Assembly (NCBI GenBank): GCA_034437275.1
Contig: DAOTUD010000145.1
Span: forward strand, 1-14,368
Direction: 5' to 3'
Length of the DNA: 14,368 bases
Origin: TC-15 sp034437275
Lineage (GTDB): Bacteria > Chloroflexota > Anaerolineae > Aggregatilineales > Aggregatilineaceae
Part shown: in pieces, positions 1 through 7,954 of the stretch
Numbering within the stretch: the stretch's first letter is position 1
How the letters are laid out: every line of letters begins with the position of its first letter
The notes under the pieces: model-generated
Databases searched by the model: none
What the model saw: the letters and a program-made list of their open reading frames with translations, nothing else
What the model was told of the DNA's origin: nothing
Position numbers and translations under genes: made by a program

Positions 1-267
1 GTCGATCTCGCCGGCGACCAGCGCTTCGTGCGCCGCCGCCGTGCTGCCCAGCGGCGTGAATGTGGCGTCGTAGCCATATTCCTGCAGCGCGATGGCCATC
101 AGGTTCCCCAGAATCAACTGCTCGGTGAATTGCTTGGAGCCAATGTTAATCGTAATCTCAACACCCTGCGCTTCCGCCGTCTCGGTCGAAACTGCGGTCG
201 GGATCAAGGCGCTTGCCAGCAAAACCACCGGCAATAGTATACTCAGCACGTAGGTAAGTCGCTTCAT
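1..267 (-). CDS. Osmoprotectant ABC transporter substrate-binding protein (N-terminal part)
   Basis: This is the first 89 codons of a glycine betaine/choline-type substrate-binding protein (OpuAC/ProX family); the rest lies beyond the window edge. Translation starts MKRLTYVLSILLPVVLLAS, a basic start followed by a hydrophobic core, so it is an exported protein. A signal peptidase I site is plausible near residues 30-34. There is no lipobox cysteine, so it is probably not a standard lipoprotein. After the signal comes the GSKQFTEQLILGNL motif (about residues 43-56), typical of the start of the mature domain in this family, where the protein catches the compatible solute outside the membrane. 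The start is set by the ATG at 265-267 with an AAGGAGAT ribosome site 7 nt upstream. It is the last gene seen in the importer operon, 93 nt behind the second permease. The exact ligand cannot be read from this fragment. Confidence 0.88.
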   Translation of the reverse strand, partial: MKRLTYVLSILLPVVLLASALIPTAVSTETAEAQGVEITINIGSKQFTEQLILGNLMAIALQEYGYDATFTPLGSTAAAHEALVAGEID

Positions 268-307
268 CGATTTGATCTCCTTGTACGATTACACGTGTCC
301 CCGTCAA

Positions 308-345
308 GTAAAAAGCTGGCCGAACCCGGACACGAGGCCCGGCAC
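308..345 (-). terminator. GC-rich hairpin followed by a T run, possible attenuator
   Basis: Read on the minus strand, the gap between the second permease and the binding-protein gene contains GC-rich self-complementary sequence: CCGGGC and GTCCGG pair around a 5-nt loop (326-342 on the plus strand), with an alternative GCCG/CGGC outer pair. Five T residues follow at 310-314. The spacing between the stem and the T run is too long for a textbook intrinsic terminator. It could be a weak attenuator or a stem protecting processed mRNA ahead of the binding-protein gene. A real function is not established. Confidence 0.2.
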
Positions 346-360
346 AGCCCAACCAACGCG

Positions 361-2106
361 CTAGATTGTTTCGCGCAATCCGCGCGGCGTTAGTAAGTTC
401 TCTAACCATCCGAAGAAGTATTCCAGGAAAATCGCCAGCAGCGTGGCGAGAATCGCGCCGGACAGCAGTAAGTCATCGCGGGAGGAACTATCCCCACGAT
501 AGATCAGGTCGCCCAGCCCGCCGCCGCCGATGAACCCGGCCAGCGCCGCACTCGCCACCACCAACACTGCCGACGTGCGCACCCCGGCCATGATGACCGG
601 CATGGCAATCGGAATCTCGACCCGGGACAAGACTTGCAGATCATTCATCCCCATACCCCGCGCCGATTCTTTGATGTCGGCCAACACGCCGATAATGCCA
701 ACCGAGGTATTGACCAGGATTGGCAGCACGCCGATGAAGATCAGCGCCACCAGGCTGGGATTACGCCCAATCGCCTGGATATGTACGCTGGGGATGGCAT
801 CGTCCAGCGCGCTGAGGATGGGCAGCGCCAGCGCCAGCACGGCCAAACTGGGCAGCGTACGTCCAATATTGCCCAGGTTGATCAGCAGCGCTTCCAGCAC
901 TTCGAACCGCGAGGCCAGAATACCGCCCAGCACGCCCATGAAAATCGAAATGCTCAGGCTCGTGAAGGTCAGGTCCAGGTGGGTTTCCAGTGCAGTCATA
1001 ATCAGGTCGGACTTATTCATCCCCAGTTCGTAGATCAGGAACAGCGGCCCCACCATCGCCGCCCCGATCAGGAAACTGGCGCTGATCTGAAAGATGTTCA
1101 TAAACCCGATGCGCATGTGCTGCCAGATGCCCGGCTCGTCCGGGTCGGGATCGTCCACCAGCAGCAGCGCAATCATGGCGCTGGTGATCGGTGCGGCCAA
1201 CAGCAGCGGTAAAATCAGCGCCCGGTTAAGCTGTGTGAAGGACAGGCTGGCCGCCGCCACCATCAACACCCCGACCAGCGGGGAGGCGTGTAGCTGGTTG
1301 AGCACCGCCTCGATGGTGTACTGGATCGCGCCTAACGGCCCATCGAACAGGGGGTGATATTGCTCGGCATTGTGCCGCCGGGTCAGGTAATCGTCCAGAC
1401 GGTGCCGGCTGAGGCCCAGGCCCACCCCCAGCGCCGCGCCGAGCGCAATGCCCAACACCAGCGCCAGCGGCAGCTCGCCCAACGCATCAGTCACCAGGCC
1501 GCGCGCGTCAACCGCGACGTCCTCGGCGACGATCTTCTGCGAGCGCAGCGTATTCCCTCGGGCGTCATACGCCATCAGGCGCGGCCAGTCGACTTCGTAT
1601 TCGGCGGCCTGTTCGGGTACGTTAATCGTGCCGTAGCGCCGTTCCAGCCCATCGCCGGGCTCGACCACCAGGGCTTCGTAGAAGAACGCCCCTACCAGGA
1701 ACACCACCACGACAAACGCGATGTCGATCCACCCGGTGCGGAGAATCTTCTCGCGGTCGATCCGGGTTTGGACCTTGTCGTCGATTTTGGCCGCATACAG
1801 ACGCAAGCTCAACACAGCGGAGGCAGGTGCCAGCAGCAATGATAGGAAAAGCACATTGACGATAAACGGTGCCCCGGCCAGCGCCAACAGCAGGCTGCCC
1901 ACCGCTAACAACGGGACAAACGGCGTATACAGCAGCCAACTGTGCACGTCTTCTTCGCGCGGCACGCTCCAGCGACGGCTGATGTAATGGGCCGCCAGCC
2001 AGCCCAGGCCAATCCCTACCCCCAGGCTGATGATCAACGCAGGCACGTAGAACGTCAGGAAGTCCTGGATGGTATGTGCATCAACTTCAAGCAGTCTGGC
2101 TAGCAT
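361..2106 (-). CDS. Osmoprotectant ABC permease with a long N-terminal membrane extension
   Basis: This is a membrane-spanning subunit of an OpuC/ProW-type glycine betaine/choline importer. With the chosen start it is 581 residues, against about 210-220 for a usual single-domain OpuCB/OpuCD permease. The permease core is the C-terminal third (about 374-581). It contains the cytoplasmic EAA-type loop ESARGMGM near residue 480, followed by IPIAMPVIMAGVR, and a GFIGGGGLGDLIYRG segment typical of this family. The first 370 or so residues hold about eight further hydrophobic helices and a polar, probably extracytoplasmic loop (about 147-207); I do not recognise this part as a named domain. The start is the ATG at 2104-2106, because a clear GGAGG site lies about 9 nt upstream; a longer in-frame start at 2139 would overlap the preceding gene further and lacks this support. 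It overlaps the first permease gene by 20 nt, indicating translational coupling. Confidence 0.88.
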   Translation of the reverse strand: MLARLLEVDAHTIQDFLTFYVPALIISLGVGIGLGWLAAHYISRRWSVPREEDVHSWLLYTPFVPLLAVGSLLLALAGAPFIVNVLFLSLLLAPASAVLSLRLYAAKIDDKVQTRIDREKILRTGWIDIAFVVVVFLVGAFFYEALVVEPGDGLERRYGTINVPEQAAEYEVDWPRLMAYDARGNTLRSQKIVAEDVAVDARGLVTDALGELPLALVLGIALGAALGVGLGLSRHRLDDYLTRRHNAEQYHPLFDGPLGAIQYTIEAVLNQLHASPLVGVLMVAAASLSFTQLNRALILPLLLAAPITSAMIALLLVDDPDPDEPGIWQHMRIGFMNIFQISASFLIGAAMVGPLFLIYELGMNKSDLIMTALETHLDLTFTSLSISIFMGVLGGILASRFEVLEALLINLGNIGRTLPSLAVLALALPILSALDDAIPSVHIQAIGRNPSLVALIFIGVLPILVNTSVGIIGVLADIKESARGMGMNDLQVLSRVEIPIAMPVIMAGVRTSAVLVVASAALAGFIGGGGLGDLIYRGDSSSRDDLLLSGAILATLLAIFLEYFFGWLENLLTPRGLRETI

Positions 2107-3364
2107 TAGCCTGTTCCTCCATTTCATGCAAGTGCGCACGGCGACGACGGAACCAGAGTGATTTCATATACGACCCAACCAGTATCAGGCCGGCCCCAAT
2201 GACAGAAACGGTAAACCCGTCTTCTGTGCCCAGTTGTTCAAGGGGCCGCAGGCTGAAGCCCAAGCCGGTATCGGCGTTAATCTGGCGTTGCACTGCGCGG
2301 AAATAATCGCTATAGGACCCCAGATCGCCAACAGCGCTGCGTGTCTCAAAATAGAAGTGGAGCAGCGGCACAAACGCCAGCACCCCACACACCAGCAGCA
2401 CCTCGGCGGTAGCCCGGTTGCCGGGCCGGCGCAAAGTGTTGACGATGGCGATCACGGCGGGGATGATCACCAGCCAGGGGAGAATCTGCATCGATTTTTT
2501 CAGGGGTAGTTCCACATTCAAATCGGCCAGGTCGTACCCGGTCATCTCCAGGTACCCGGCCTCGTCCATTGCGTCCCGGTTGGCCTCGTCCTCGAGGACG
2601 TCGGAGTACGAATAGGGCTGGACCCAGGGCATGAAAAAGAAACCCACCAGCAGCAGGATGCTGCCCAGCATGATGATTGTGTCCGGGTATTCACACAGAT
2701 GGTGCCAGAAGTCGGCGATGTATTCGCCAATGGTCTTGAACTCGCCCGTGACCCCCGGCGAGGCGCCTTTTTGCATCTGGCGGAACAGGACCTCGGCCCC
2801 CAACGCCATCACCGACGCCACAAGGGCTGCGGTCGTAATTTCTTCGTAGCCGCCGGGATTAAGGTTCCCGAAGATCAACTCGCCGATGCCCCCCGCGCCG
2901 ATGAAGGCCGCGATGGTCGCCAGACTGATGGCCGACACAGCGGCGATTCGAATGCCGGCGAAGATAATCGGCAGCGCCAGGGGAAGCTCGATCCGGAACA
3001 AAATGCCGAGGGTGGTCATCCCCATGCCGCGCGCCGCCTCGATGACGTTGGGGTCGACGCTGTCGATGCCGACTGCGGTATTGCGGATGATGATCAGCAG
3101 CGAGTAGAGGACCAGCGCGGCGATGGCCGATTTCTCGCCAATGCCCAACAGCGGGATCATCAGCACGAACATAGCCAGGCTGGGCACAGTGTAGATCACT
3201 CCGGCCATTGTCAGCACCGGTTCGTACAAGCCGCGTATGCGGGTGATCAACACGCCAAAGACGACGCCGATCACAGTCGCGATCAACACGGTGAGGGCCG
3301 TGATGTAAATATGTTGGATCGCAGCATCTAAGACGATATCAGGGCGTTCTAGCAAATATTCCAT
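2087..3364 (-). CDS. Osmoprotectant ABC permease with a C-terminal four-helix extension
   Basis: This is the first permease of the importer, 425 residues. Residues 1 to about 200 form a complete OpuCB/ProW-type permease: five or so membrane helices, the EAARGMGM coupling loop at 109-116 that would contact the ATPase, LPLALPIIFAGIR after it, and the IGAGGIGELIFG segment near 155-166. That alone equals the usual family length. Residues about 205-425 are additional. They contain hydrophobic helices near 228-247, 293-311, 318-338 and 383-403, an acidic loop (about 250-285) after the first, and a basic RRRR tail at 406-409. The extension is not recognised; a membrane sensing or regulatory module is possible but unproven. 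The ATG at 3362-3364 follows the ATPase stop after 1 nt, with a GGAGG site about 9 nt upstream that lies inside the ATPase gene. Confidence 0.9.
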   Translation of the reverse strand: MEYLLERPDIVLDAAIQHIYITALTVLIATVIGVVFGVLITRIRGLYEPVLTMAGVIYTVPSLAMFVLMIPLLGIGEKSAIAALVLYSLLIIIRNTAVGIDSVDPNVIEAARGMGMTTLGILFRIELPLALPIIFAGIRIAAVSAISLATIAAFIGAGGIGELIFGNLNPGGYEEITTAALVASVMALGAEVLFRQMQKGASPGVTGEFKTIGEYIADFWHHLCEYPDTIIMLGSILLLVGFFFMPWVQPYSYSDVLEDEANRDAMDEAGYLEMTGYDLADLNVELPLKKSMQILPWLVIIPAVIAIVNTLRRPGNRATAEVLLVCGVLAFVPLLHFYFETRSAVGDLGSYSDYFRAVQRQINADTGLGFSLRPLEQLGTEDGFTVSVIGAGLILVGSYMKSLWFRRRRAHLHEMEEQANASQTA

Positions 3365-3365
3365 T

Positions 3366-4493
3366 CTAGTACGCCTCCTCGTCTTCCTCTCCGTTGGTAG
3401 CTATGGCCGACTGCACAGTATCCAGCGTGATGACACCCAGGTAACGGTCTCTGTCATCCACGACCGGCAGCTGCTTGAGGGTGTTGGTCAGCATTTCGGA
3501 GAATGCATCGCGCAGTGTGGCCTGGGTCTCGGTGTATACTTCAAGCTCTTTCATGATGTCGGCCACCACGCCATGATTGTGCCGCCGGGCAAAATCGAGC
3601 GTGACGTAGCCCTGGACCTTGCGCTCGCGGTCCAACGCCACCAGGCTGTTAACCCCCCGGCGTTCCATGCGCTCGATGGCGGCTTCGGTGGCTTCGGTGA
3701 GCTGGACGGTGGGGTATTCGTGATAGGCTTCGCCCACGCGGATCAGGCTCAGGCGCTTCAGGCCGCGGTCGCTGCCGACGAAATCGGCCACGAAGTCGTT
3801 GTCCGGCATGGCCAGAATATCGTCCGGCGAACCGATCTGCTGGATCAGGCCGCCCACCTGCAAGATGACGATCTGGTCGCCCATCTTGATCGCCTCGTCG
3901 ATGTCGTGCGTCACGAACACGATCGTCTTGTGCAGGTGCTCTTGCAGGCGCAAAAACTCGTTTTGCAGCCGGTCGCGCGTGATCGGATCGACAGCCCCGA
4001 ACGGCTCGTCCATCAACATCACCGGCGGATCGGCGGCCAACGCGCGGGCCACGCCGATGCGCTGGCGCTGCCCACCGGACAGCTCGCGCGGGAACCGGTC
4101 GCGGTGGGTGTCGGGGTCCATGCCCACCAGCTCGATCAGTTCGTCGGCCCGCTGCGCGATCCTGGCGTGCTTCCACCCGATCAGGCGCGGCACCACCGCG
4201 ATATTCTGCTGGATGGTCATGTGTGGGAAAAGGCCGATCTGCTGGATAACGTACCCGATCGTGCGCCGCAGCTTGACCGGGTTCATCGCCCGGACGTTCT
4301 GGCCGTTGACGAAGATCGTACCCTCCGTCGGCTCGATCAGGCGGTTGATCATCTTCATGATCGTGGTCTTGCCACACCCCGAAGGGCCGATCAACACACA
4401 CGTCTTGCCTTCTGGCACGGTGAAGCTAACGTTGGCCACGGCGGGCTGCCGTTGGCCGGGATATACTTTGGTGACGTCCTTAAGTTCAATCAT
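3366..4493 (-). CDS. Osmoprotectant ABC transporter ATP-binding protein with CBS domains
   Basis: This 375-residue cytoplasmic ATPase powers the importer encoded by the next three genes. Visible nucleotide-binding motifs are the Walker A GPSGCGKTT (36-44), the Q-loop region near 84-85, the ABC signature LSGGQ (138-142), Walker B VMLMDEP (158-164) and the switch histidine in VTHD (H196). Residues about 265-375 form two CBS repeats. In the related OpuA and OpuC transporters the CBS pair senses ionic strength or nucleotides and gates transport, so this is the likely osmotic control point. The tail EEDEEAY is strongly acidic; an anionic C-terminal tail is also described for OpuA. Length and layout match OpuAA/OpuCA/ProV. 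The ATG at 4491-4493 has a modest AGGA site 8 nt upstream. It is the first gene of the operon and diverges from the sensor kinase gene. Confidence 0.95.
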   Translation of the reverse strand: MIELKDVTKVYPGQRQPAVANVSFTVPEGKTCVLIGPSGCGKTTIMKMINRLIEPTEGTIFVNGQNVRAMNPVKLRRTIGYVIQQIGLFPHMTIQQNIAVVPRLIGWKHARIAQRADELIELVGMDPDTHRDRFPRELSGGQRQRIGVARALAADPPVMLMDEPFGAVDPITRDRLQNEFLRLQEHLHKTIVFVTHDIDEAIKMGDQIVILQVGGLIQQIGSPDDILAMPDNDFVADFVGSDRGLKRLSLIRVGEAYHEYPTVQLTEATEAAIERMERRGVNSLVALDRERKVQGYVTLDFARRHNHGVVADIMKELEVYTETQATLRDAFSEMLTNTLKQLPVVDDRDRYLGVITLDTVQSAIATNGEEDEEAY

Positions 4494-4635
4494 AGATCAA
4501 TCCTGCTCTCTGCAAGTAACAGAATCAAAGCCCGGGTGCTAGGGCCTGCTTAGCGCCACAACGCTGTGATAAACTTGATCTAAACTGTGAGCTTTTACAG
4601 GCCGATACGAACTGGCACGCACAGAGCCATGCCGA

Positions 4636-4665
4636 GGTATTGCACTAATGCAACCTAAGTGTAAA
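4636..4665 (-). promoter_or_regulatory. Candidate promoter of the osmoprotectant importer operon
   Basis: On the minus strand a TTTACA box (4660-4665, five of six matches to the -35 consensus) is followed after 18 nt by AATACC (4636-4641), preceded by an extended TGC. The -10 match is weak (three of six) but resembles the TGC-TATACC element before selD. Transcription would begin near 4629 and give a leader of about 135 nt before the ATPase start codon. This is a match by eye only. Confidence 0.3.
4640..4653. promoter_or_regulatory. Palindromic operator-like dyad
   Basis: TTGCA at 4640-4644 and TGCAA at 4649-4653 form a perfect 5-bp dyad around CTAA. AGG (4635-4637) and CCT (4654-4656) extend it imperfectly. 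It lies across the -10 edge and spacer of the candidate minus-strand promoter, the place where a repressor would block transcription of the importer. The binding protein is unknown. Confidence 0.3.
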
Positions 4666-4814
4666 GGGCTAGGGACTAATTAAATGTCGGAAAATTTCGC
4701 TGAGTTTGTTACCGGACGGCATCTATAGTACAGCATAAACACGAAAATTACAAATAGTTATGCTAATAAAAAGCATGTATATGCAATGAACTTTTATACC
4801 AATTTCACACAGCT

Positions 4815-4843
4815 TTAACCAATAAAGGAAAAGTTGTGATAAG
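4815..4843 (+). promoter_or_regulatory. Candidate promoter for the sensor kinase gene
   Basis: TTAACC (4815-4820) and GATAAG (4838-4843) are separated by exactly 17 nt, each with four of six matches to sigma-70-type boxes, inside AT-rich DNA. The -10 box is preceded by TGT, an extended -10 feature. A transcript would begin near 4850, just before the structured leader. Support is by eye only. Confidence 0.35.
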
Positions 4844-4856
4844 CTAAAGGAGTGAT

Positions 4857-4956
4857 CAATTCAGGGCCGCAGACCTGGCTTTTGTGTCGATGGTTTCCCC
4901 CTCTCCGCGCGCAGTGGCCAGGGGGAAGGGGTAAAATTAGCATCAGGCCCTGATTG
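4857..4956 (+). other. Structured leader or palindromic element upstream of the kinase gene
   Basis: The 100 nt before the kinase gene can fold as nested hairpins. The outer stem pairs 4857-4868 with 4946-4956, eleven base pairs with a single bulged T; its core is TCAGGGCC with GGCCCTGA. Inside it, TTCCCCCT (4895-4902) pairs perfectly with AGGGGGAA (4920-4927) around a 17-nt loop. The inner part also ends in AGGGGTAAAA (4927-4936), the exact 10-mer that ends the palindromic element at 14194-14292. It may be a cis-acting leader RNA, a small mobile repeat, or a repeat that inserted into a leader. Confidence 0.45.
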
Positions 4957-4990
4957 CAGATACTTGTTGGACGGAGCCAAGAATTCCTCA

Positions 4991-7933
4991 ATGGACGAAG
5001 ACAACCCGCTGCTTGCCGACCAGAATAGCTTTGAAGATGCGCCCGTCCCCTACCTGGTTACCACGCCGGAGGGGGGCATCCTGGCCGCCAACCGTCAGGC
5101 GGCGATCATGTTCAATGTGCCGGCGCAGGACCTGGTTGGGCAATCGCTGTTCGCGTTTGCGGTGCACGATGATCGGGTTTGGCTGCAGGGCCGGCTGAAT
5201 ACGGTCATCTCGACAGCCCGGCCCGGCCACCCCGTGTTTAGCGGCGAGCTACACCTTCAGCCACGCGACAAGCCGGTAACCCATGTGACATTCAACCTGA
5301 ACATGGCCTACGACGACGCCCAGCAAGTTACGGCGCTGCGCTGGGTGCTGCACGGGGGGCGCACCGTGACAACAGCCAGCCGGCAGCCGCAGCCGCACTG
5401 GCTGCACACGCTGGCCGAAAATGCCCCCGACATCCTCTACCGCATCCGGCTGGTGCCCACCCGGCAGTTCGACTACGTGAACCCGGCAGTCACGGCCATC
5501 ACCGGCTACACGCCGGAAGACCATTATGCCGACCCCGATCTCGGCTTCAAGCTGGTCCACCCGGAGGATCGCCCGCTGCTGGAACAGTTTGCCAGGAAAG
5601 GCCCAGACTCAGCGCCGCTGACGCTGCGCTGGGTGTGCAAGGATGGGCGTGTGATCTGGACCGAACAAGTCAACGTGCCGGTCTATGACGACACGGGCAA
5701 TCTGGTCGCGCTGGAAGGCGTCGCGCGGGATGTCACCGACCGCAAACAAGCCGAGTTAGCCCTGCGCACCAACCAAGCCCGCTACCAGCAGATCGCGCGC
5801 AATATCCCGGCCATCACCTATCAGTTTGTGCTGTATCCTGACGGTCAATACAGCATGCCCTACGTCAGCGCGGACTGCGACAAAATCTTAGGCATCAGCG
5901 CCGAGGCAATTATGGCCGATGTCGGGGCTGCGTTCGACCTGGTGTCCGCACAAGATCAGGCCCAAACCATCCAGCAGATCGCTGAATCGGCGCAGACGAT
6001 GACGAATTTCAGGGCCGAGTATCGTCTGGTCCGGCACGATGAGCAGGTCGTGTGGGTCTATCTCGAGGCCACCCCCCGGCGGGTAGACACGGGGGAGGTG
6101 ATCTGGGACGGCATCGCGATCGACTTGACCGAACACAAGCGCATCGAGCAGACGCTGCGCGACAGCGAAGAACGCTATCGCAAGCTGGTAGACATCCTCC
6201 CCGACGGGGTGATGGTCCACCAGGAGGGTAAATGTGTGTTCGCCAACCACGCCAGCGCCCGCATCGTCAACACCCGCAGCCCGGACGATCTGCTCGGCAC
6301 GTCGGTGCTCGACTGCGTGCACCCGGACTATCGCCAGGGCACGTTGGCGCGCCTCCAGGATTGGCTGGACGCCCGGCAGAATGTCCCGGTGTTCGAGGAG
6401 AAGTTCCTGCGCCGCGACGGGGTGCCGATTGATGTCGAGGTAATGGCGACGTCCTTCACCTATCACCACAAACCGGCGACCTTGATCGTCTTCTGGGATA
6501 TCAGCGACCGCAAGCAGGCCGAGTTGGACTTGCGCGCCTCAGAAGCGCAGTACCGGGCCCTGTTCGACAACGCGAGCGATGCGATCTTCGTGCATGACCT
6601 GGCGGGGCACATTCTGGACGTCAACCGCGCCGCCTGTGCGCAGTTGGGCTACAGCCGGGAGGCGCTGTTGCAGATGACAGTGCACCATCTCGACCAATGC
6701 CCGGAGTTCAAGCAGCGCCGGGCAGAACTGCTCGCGACCGGGTTCATCTCCTTCCGGGCCGAACTGCGGTGCAGTGACGGGACTATCGTGCCGATGGAAG
6801 TCAACTGCCGCCTGATCGAGTATGGGGGGCGTCCAGCGATACTGAGCACCGCGCGCAACCTCACCGAGCGCGAAGCGATGGAAGCTGCGCGCCGCGAAAG
6901 CGAGGAAAAATACCGGCTGCTCGTCGAAGCCTCCCACGATGGCATTTTGCTGCTGGGGCTGGAGGGCCAGATGCTCGACTGCAATTCGGCGGCGCGGGCC
7001 ATGTTCGGGTACGACCAGGACGTGATCTTTCGGCTGACCCTGGACGAACTGGTCGCGCTGGATGATGTGTCACTGGAGGACGAAGCCGTCCTGGTCGAAG
7101 GGACCGCGCGGCGCGCAGACGGCACCACGTTTCCGGTCGAGATCAGCACGCGACATGTGATGGTCAACGAAGAGGCGATGATGATCGTGTATATCCACGA
7201 CATCACCGAGCACCAACGCGCCGAACAGCAGCGCGTGGACCTGCTGCTGGAAAAGGAACGGGTACGGATGCTGACGAATTTCGTGCAGGATGTATCGCAC
7301 GAGTTCCGCACGCCGCTGTCCGTGATCCATGTGCTGGCCGACACACTGGAGAAAACGCTGCAACCACCGGTCAAGAGCCAGCAGCGGTTGGCGCGCATCA
7401 AAGCGCAAACCGACTACATCGGCAAGCTGATCGAAGCCATGCTGACCATGTCCCAACTGGACAGCCAGGTCCAGGGGCAGATGACCGCTGTGAACCTCAA
7501 CCAGTTGTTACACAATATCGCCACCAACGTACAGGCGCAGGTCGATAGCAAGGCGCTGACGCTCCAGTTCGATCTGGCCGCAGCGGCCCCGGTGGTGTAT
7601 GGCAACGAACGCCAGCTTTACCAGGCGCTGTACAACATCGTCGATAACGCGATCCAATTCACCCCCGACGAGGGGACGGTTACGCTCCAGACGCGCACCA
7701 GCCCCGAACAGGTGCAGGTGCGCGTGATGGACACCGGCAGCGGCATCCACCCCGACGATATACCGCACATTTTCAAACGCTTTTTCCGGGGCGATAAGTC
7801 GCGCACCAGCCGGGGGGCCGGGTTGGGGCTGTCGATTGCCGCCAAAGCCGTCGAACTGCACAGCGGGCACATCCAGGTTGACAGCCAGCCGGACCAGGGC
7901 AGCACCTTCACCGTATCGCTGCCCCGGGCATGA
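4991..7933 (+). CDS. Multi-PAS sensor histidine kinase, soluble, orphan
   Basis: This 980-residue protein senses signals through a row of PAS domains and autophosphorylates on histidine. From the ATG at 4991, about six PAS units can be read: roughly 15-115, 135-255, 262-385, 392-510, 518-630 and 637-745. Several end in the linker pattern D(I/V/L)(T/S)(D/E)(R/H)K. The dimerisation domain has the H-box VSHEFRTPL with phospho-acceptor His770. The ATP-binding domain has an N-box (NIVDNAIQFTP, about 882-892), DTGSGI (914-919), the F-box FKRFF and GAGLGLS (942-948). No membrane helix, signal peptide, receiver domain or LOV-type NCRFLQ motif is seen, so it is a cytoplasmic sensor and its ligands are unknown. 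No response regulator is nearby. The start is uncertain: an in-frame TTG at 4964 is possible, and the GGAG at 4973-4976 is 14 nt from the ATG. It diverges from the importer operon; a regulatory link is only a guess. Confidence 0.93.
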   Translation: MDEDNPLLADQNSFEDAPVPYLVTTPEGGILAANRQAAIMFNVPAQDLVGQSLFAFAVHDDRVWLQGRLNTVISTARPGHPVFSGELHLQPRDKPVTHVTFNLNMAYDDAQQVTALRWVLHGGRTVTTASRQPQPHWLHTLAENAPDILYRIRLVPTRQFDYVNPAVTAITGYTPEDHYADPDLGFKLVHPEDRPLLEQFARKGPDSAPLTLRWVCKDGRVIWTEQVNVPVYDDTGNLVALEGVARDVTDRKQAELALRTNQARYQQIARNIPAITYQFVLYPDGQYSMPYVSADCDKILGISAEAIMADVGAAFDLVSAQDQAQTIQQIAESAQTMTNFRAEYRLVRHDEQVVWVYLEATPRRVDTGEVIWDGIAIDLTEHKRIEQTLRDSEERYRKLVDILPDGVMVHQEGKCVFANHASARIVNTRSPDDLLGTSVLDCVHPDYRQGTLARLQDWLDARQNVPVFEEKFLRRDGVPIDVEVMATSFTYHHKPATLIVFWDISDRKQAELDLRASEAQYRALFDNASDAIFVHDLAGHILDVNRAACAQLGYSREALLQMTVHHLDQCPEFKQRRAELLATGFISFRAELRCSDGTIVPMEVNCRLIEYGGRPAILSTARNLTEREAMEAARRESEEKYRLLVEASHDGILLLGLEGQMLDCNSAARAMFGYDQDVIFRLTLDELVALDDVSLEDEAVLVEGTARRADGTTFPVEISTRHVMVNEEAMMIVYIHDITEHQRAEQQRVDLLLEKERVRMLTNFVQDVSHEFRTPLSVIHVLADTLEKTLQPPVKSQQRLARIKAQTDYIGKLIEAMLTMSQLDSQVQGQMTAVNLNQLLHNIATNVQAQVDSKALTLQFDLAAAAPVVYGNERQLYQALYNIVDNAIQFTPDEGTVTLQTRTSPEQVQVRVMDTGSGIHPDDIPHIFKRFFRGDKSRTSRGAGLGLSIAAKAVELHSGHIQVDSQPDQGSTFTVSLPRA

Positions 7934-7954
7934 TCCGCCGGGTGGCACAAGTTC

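Larger units (their letters stand above)
4494..4990. other. AT-rich divergent intergenic region
   Basis: No gene is seen in this 497-nt stretch between the importer operon and the kinase gene. From about 4655 to 4860 it is much richer in A and T than its GC-rich surroundings. It holds candidate promoters on both strands and several dyads. One is a 7-bp inverted repeat, AGCATAA at 4732-4738 with TTATGCT at 4758-4764; the latter's ATGCT (4760-4764) can instead pair with AGCAT at 4772-4776. On the plus-strand side a long structured leader follows. An AAAGGAGTG string at 4846-4854 looks like a ribosome site fused to a start codon, but it leaves no spacing. Confidence 0.8.

Noticed and set aside
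2107..2139. Eleven-residue longer start for the second permease
   Set aside because: The ATG at 2104-2106 has a well-placed GGAGG site; the longer form lacks one and overlaps the previous gene more.
3573..4553. Plus-strand open frame of 326 codons opposite the transporter ATPase
   Set aside because: It lies fully antisense to a protein with all ABC motifs and has the His/Asp/Arg-rich composition of a shadow frame.
4895..4936. Hairpin before the kinase gene as an intrinsic terminator
   Set aside because: No T run follows the stem on either strand in the right position, and it lies in a leader rather than after a gene.
4846..4990. Start codon GTG at 4853-4855 next to an AAAGGAG string
   Set aside because: The ribosome site directly abuts the codon with no spacing, and the sequence downstream is palindromic repeat DNA rather than coding-like.
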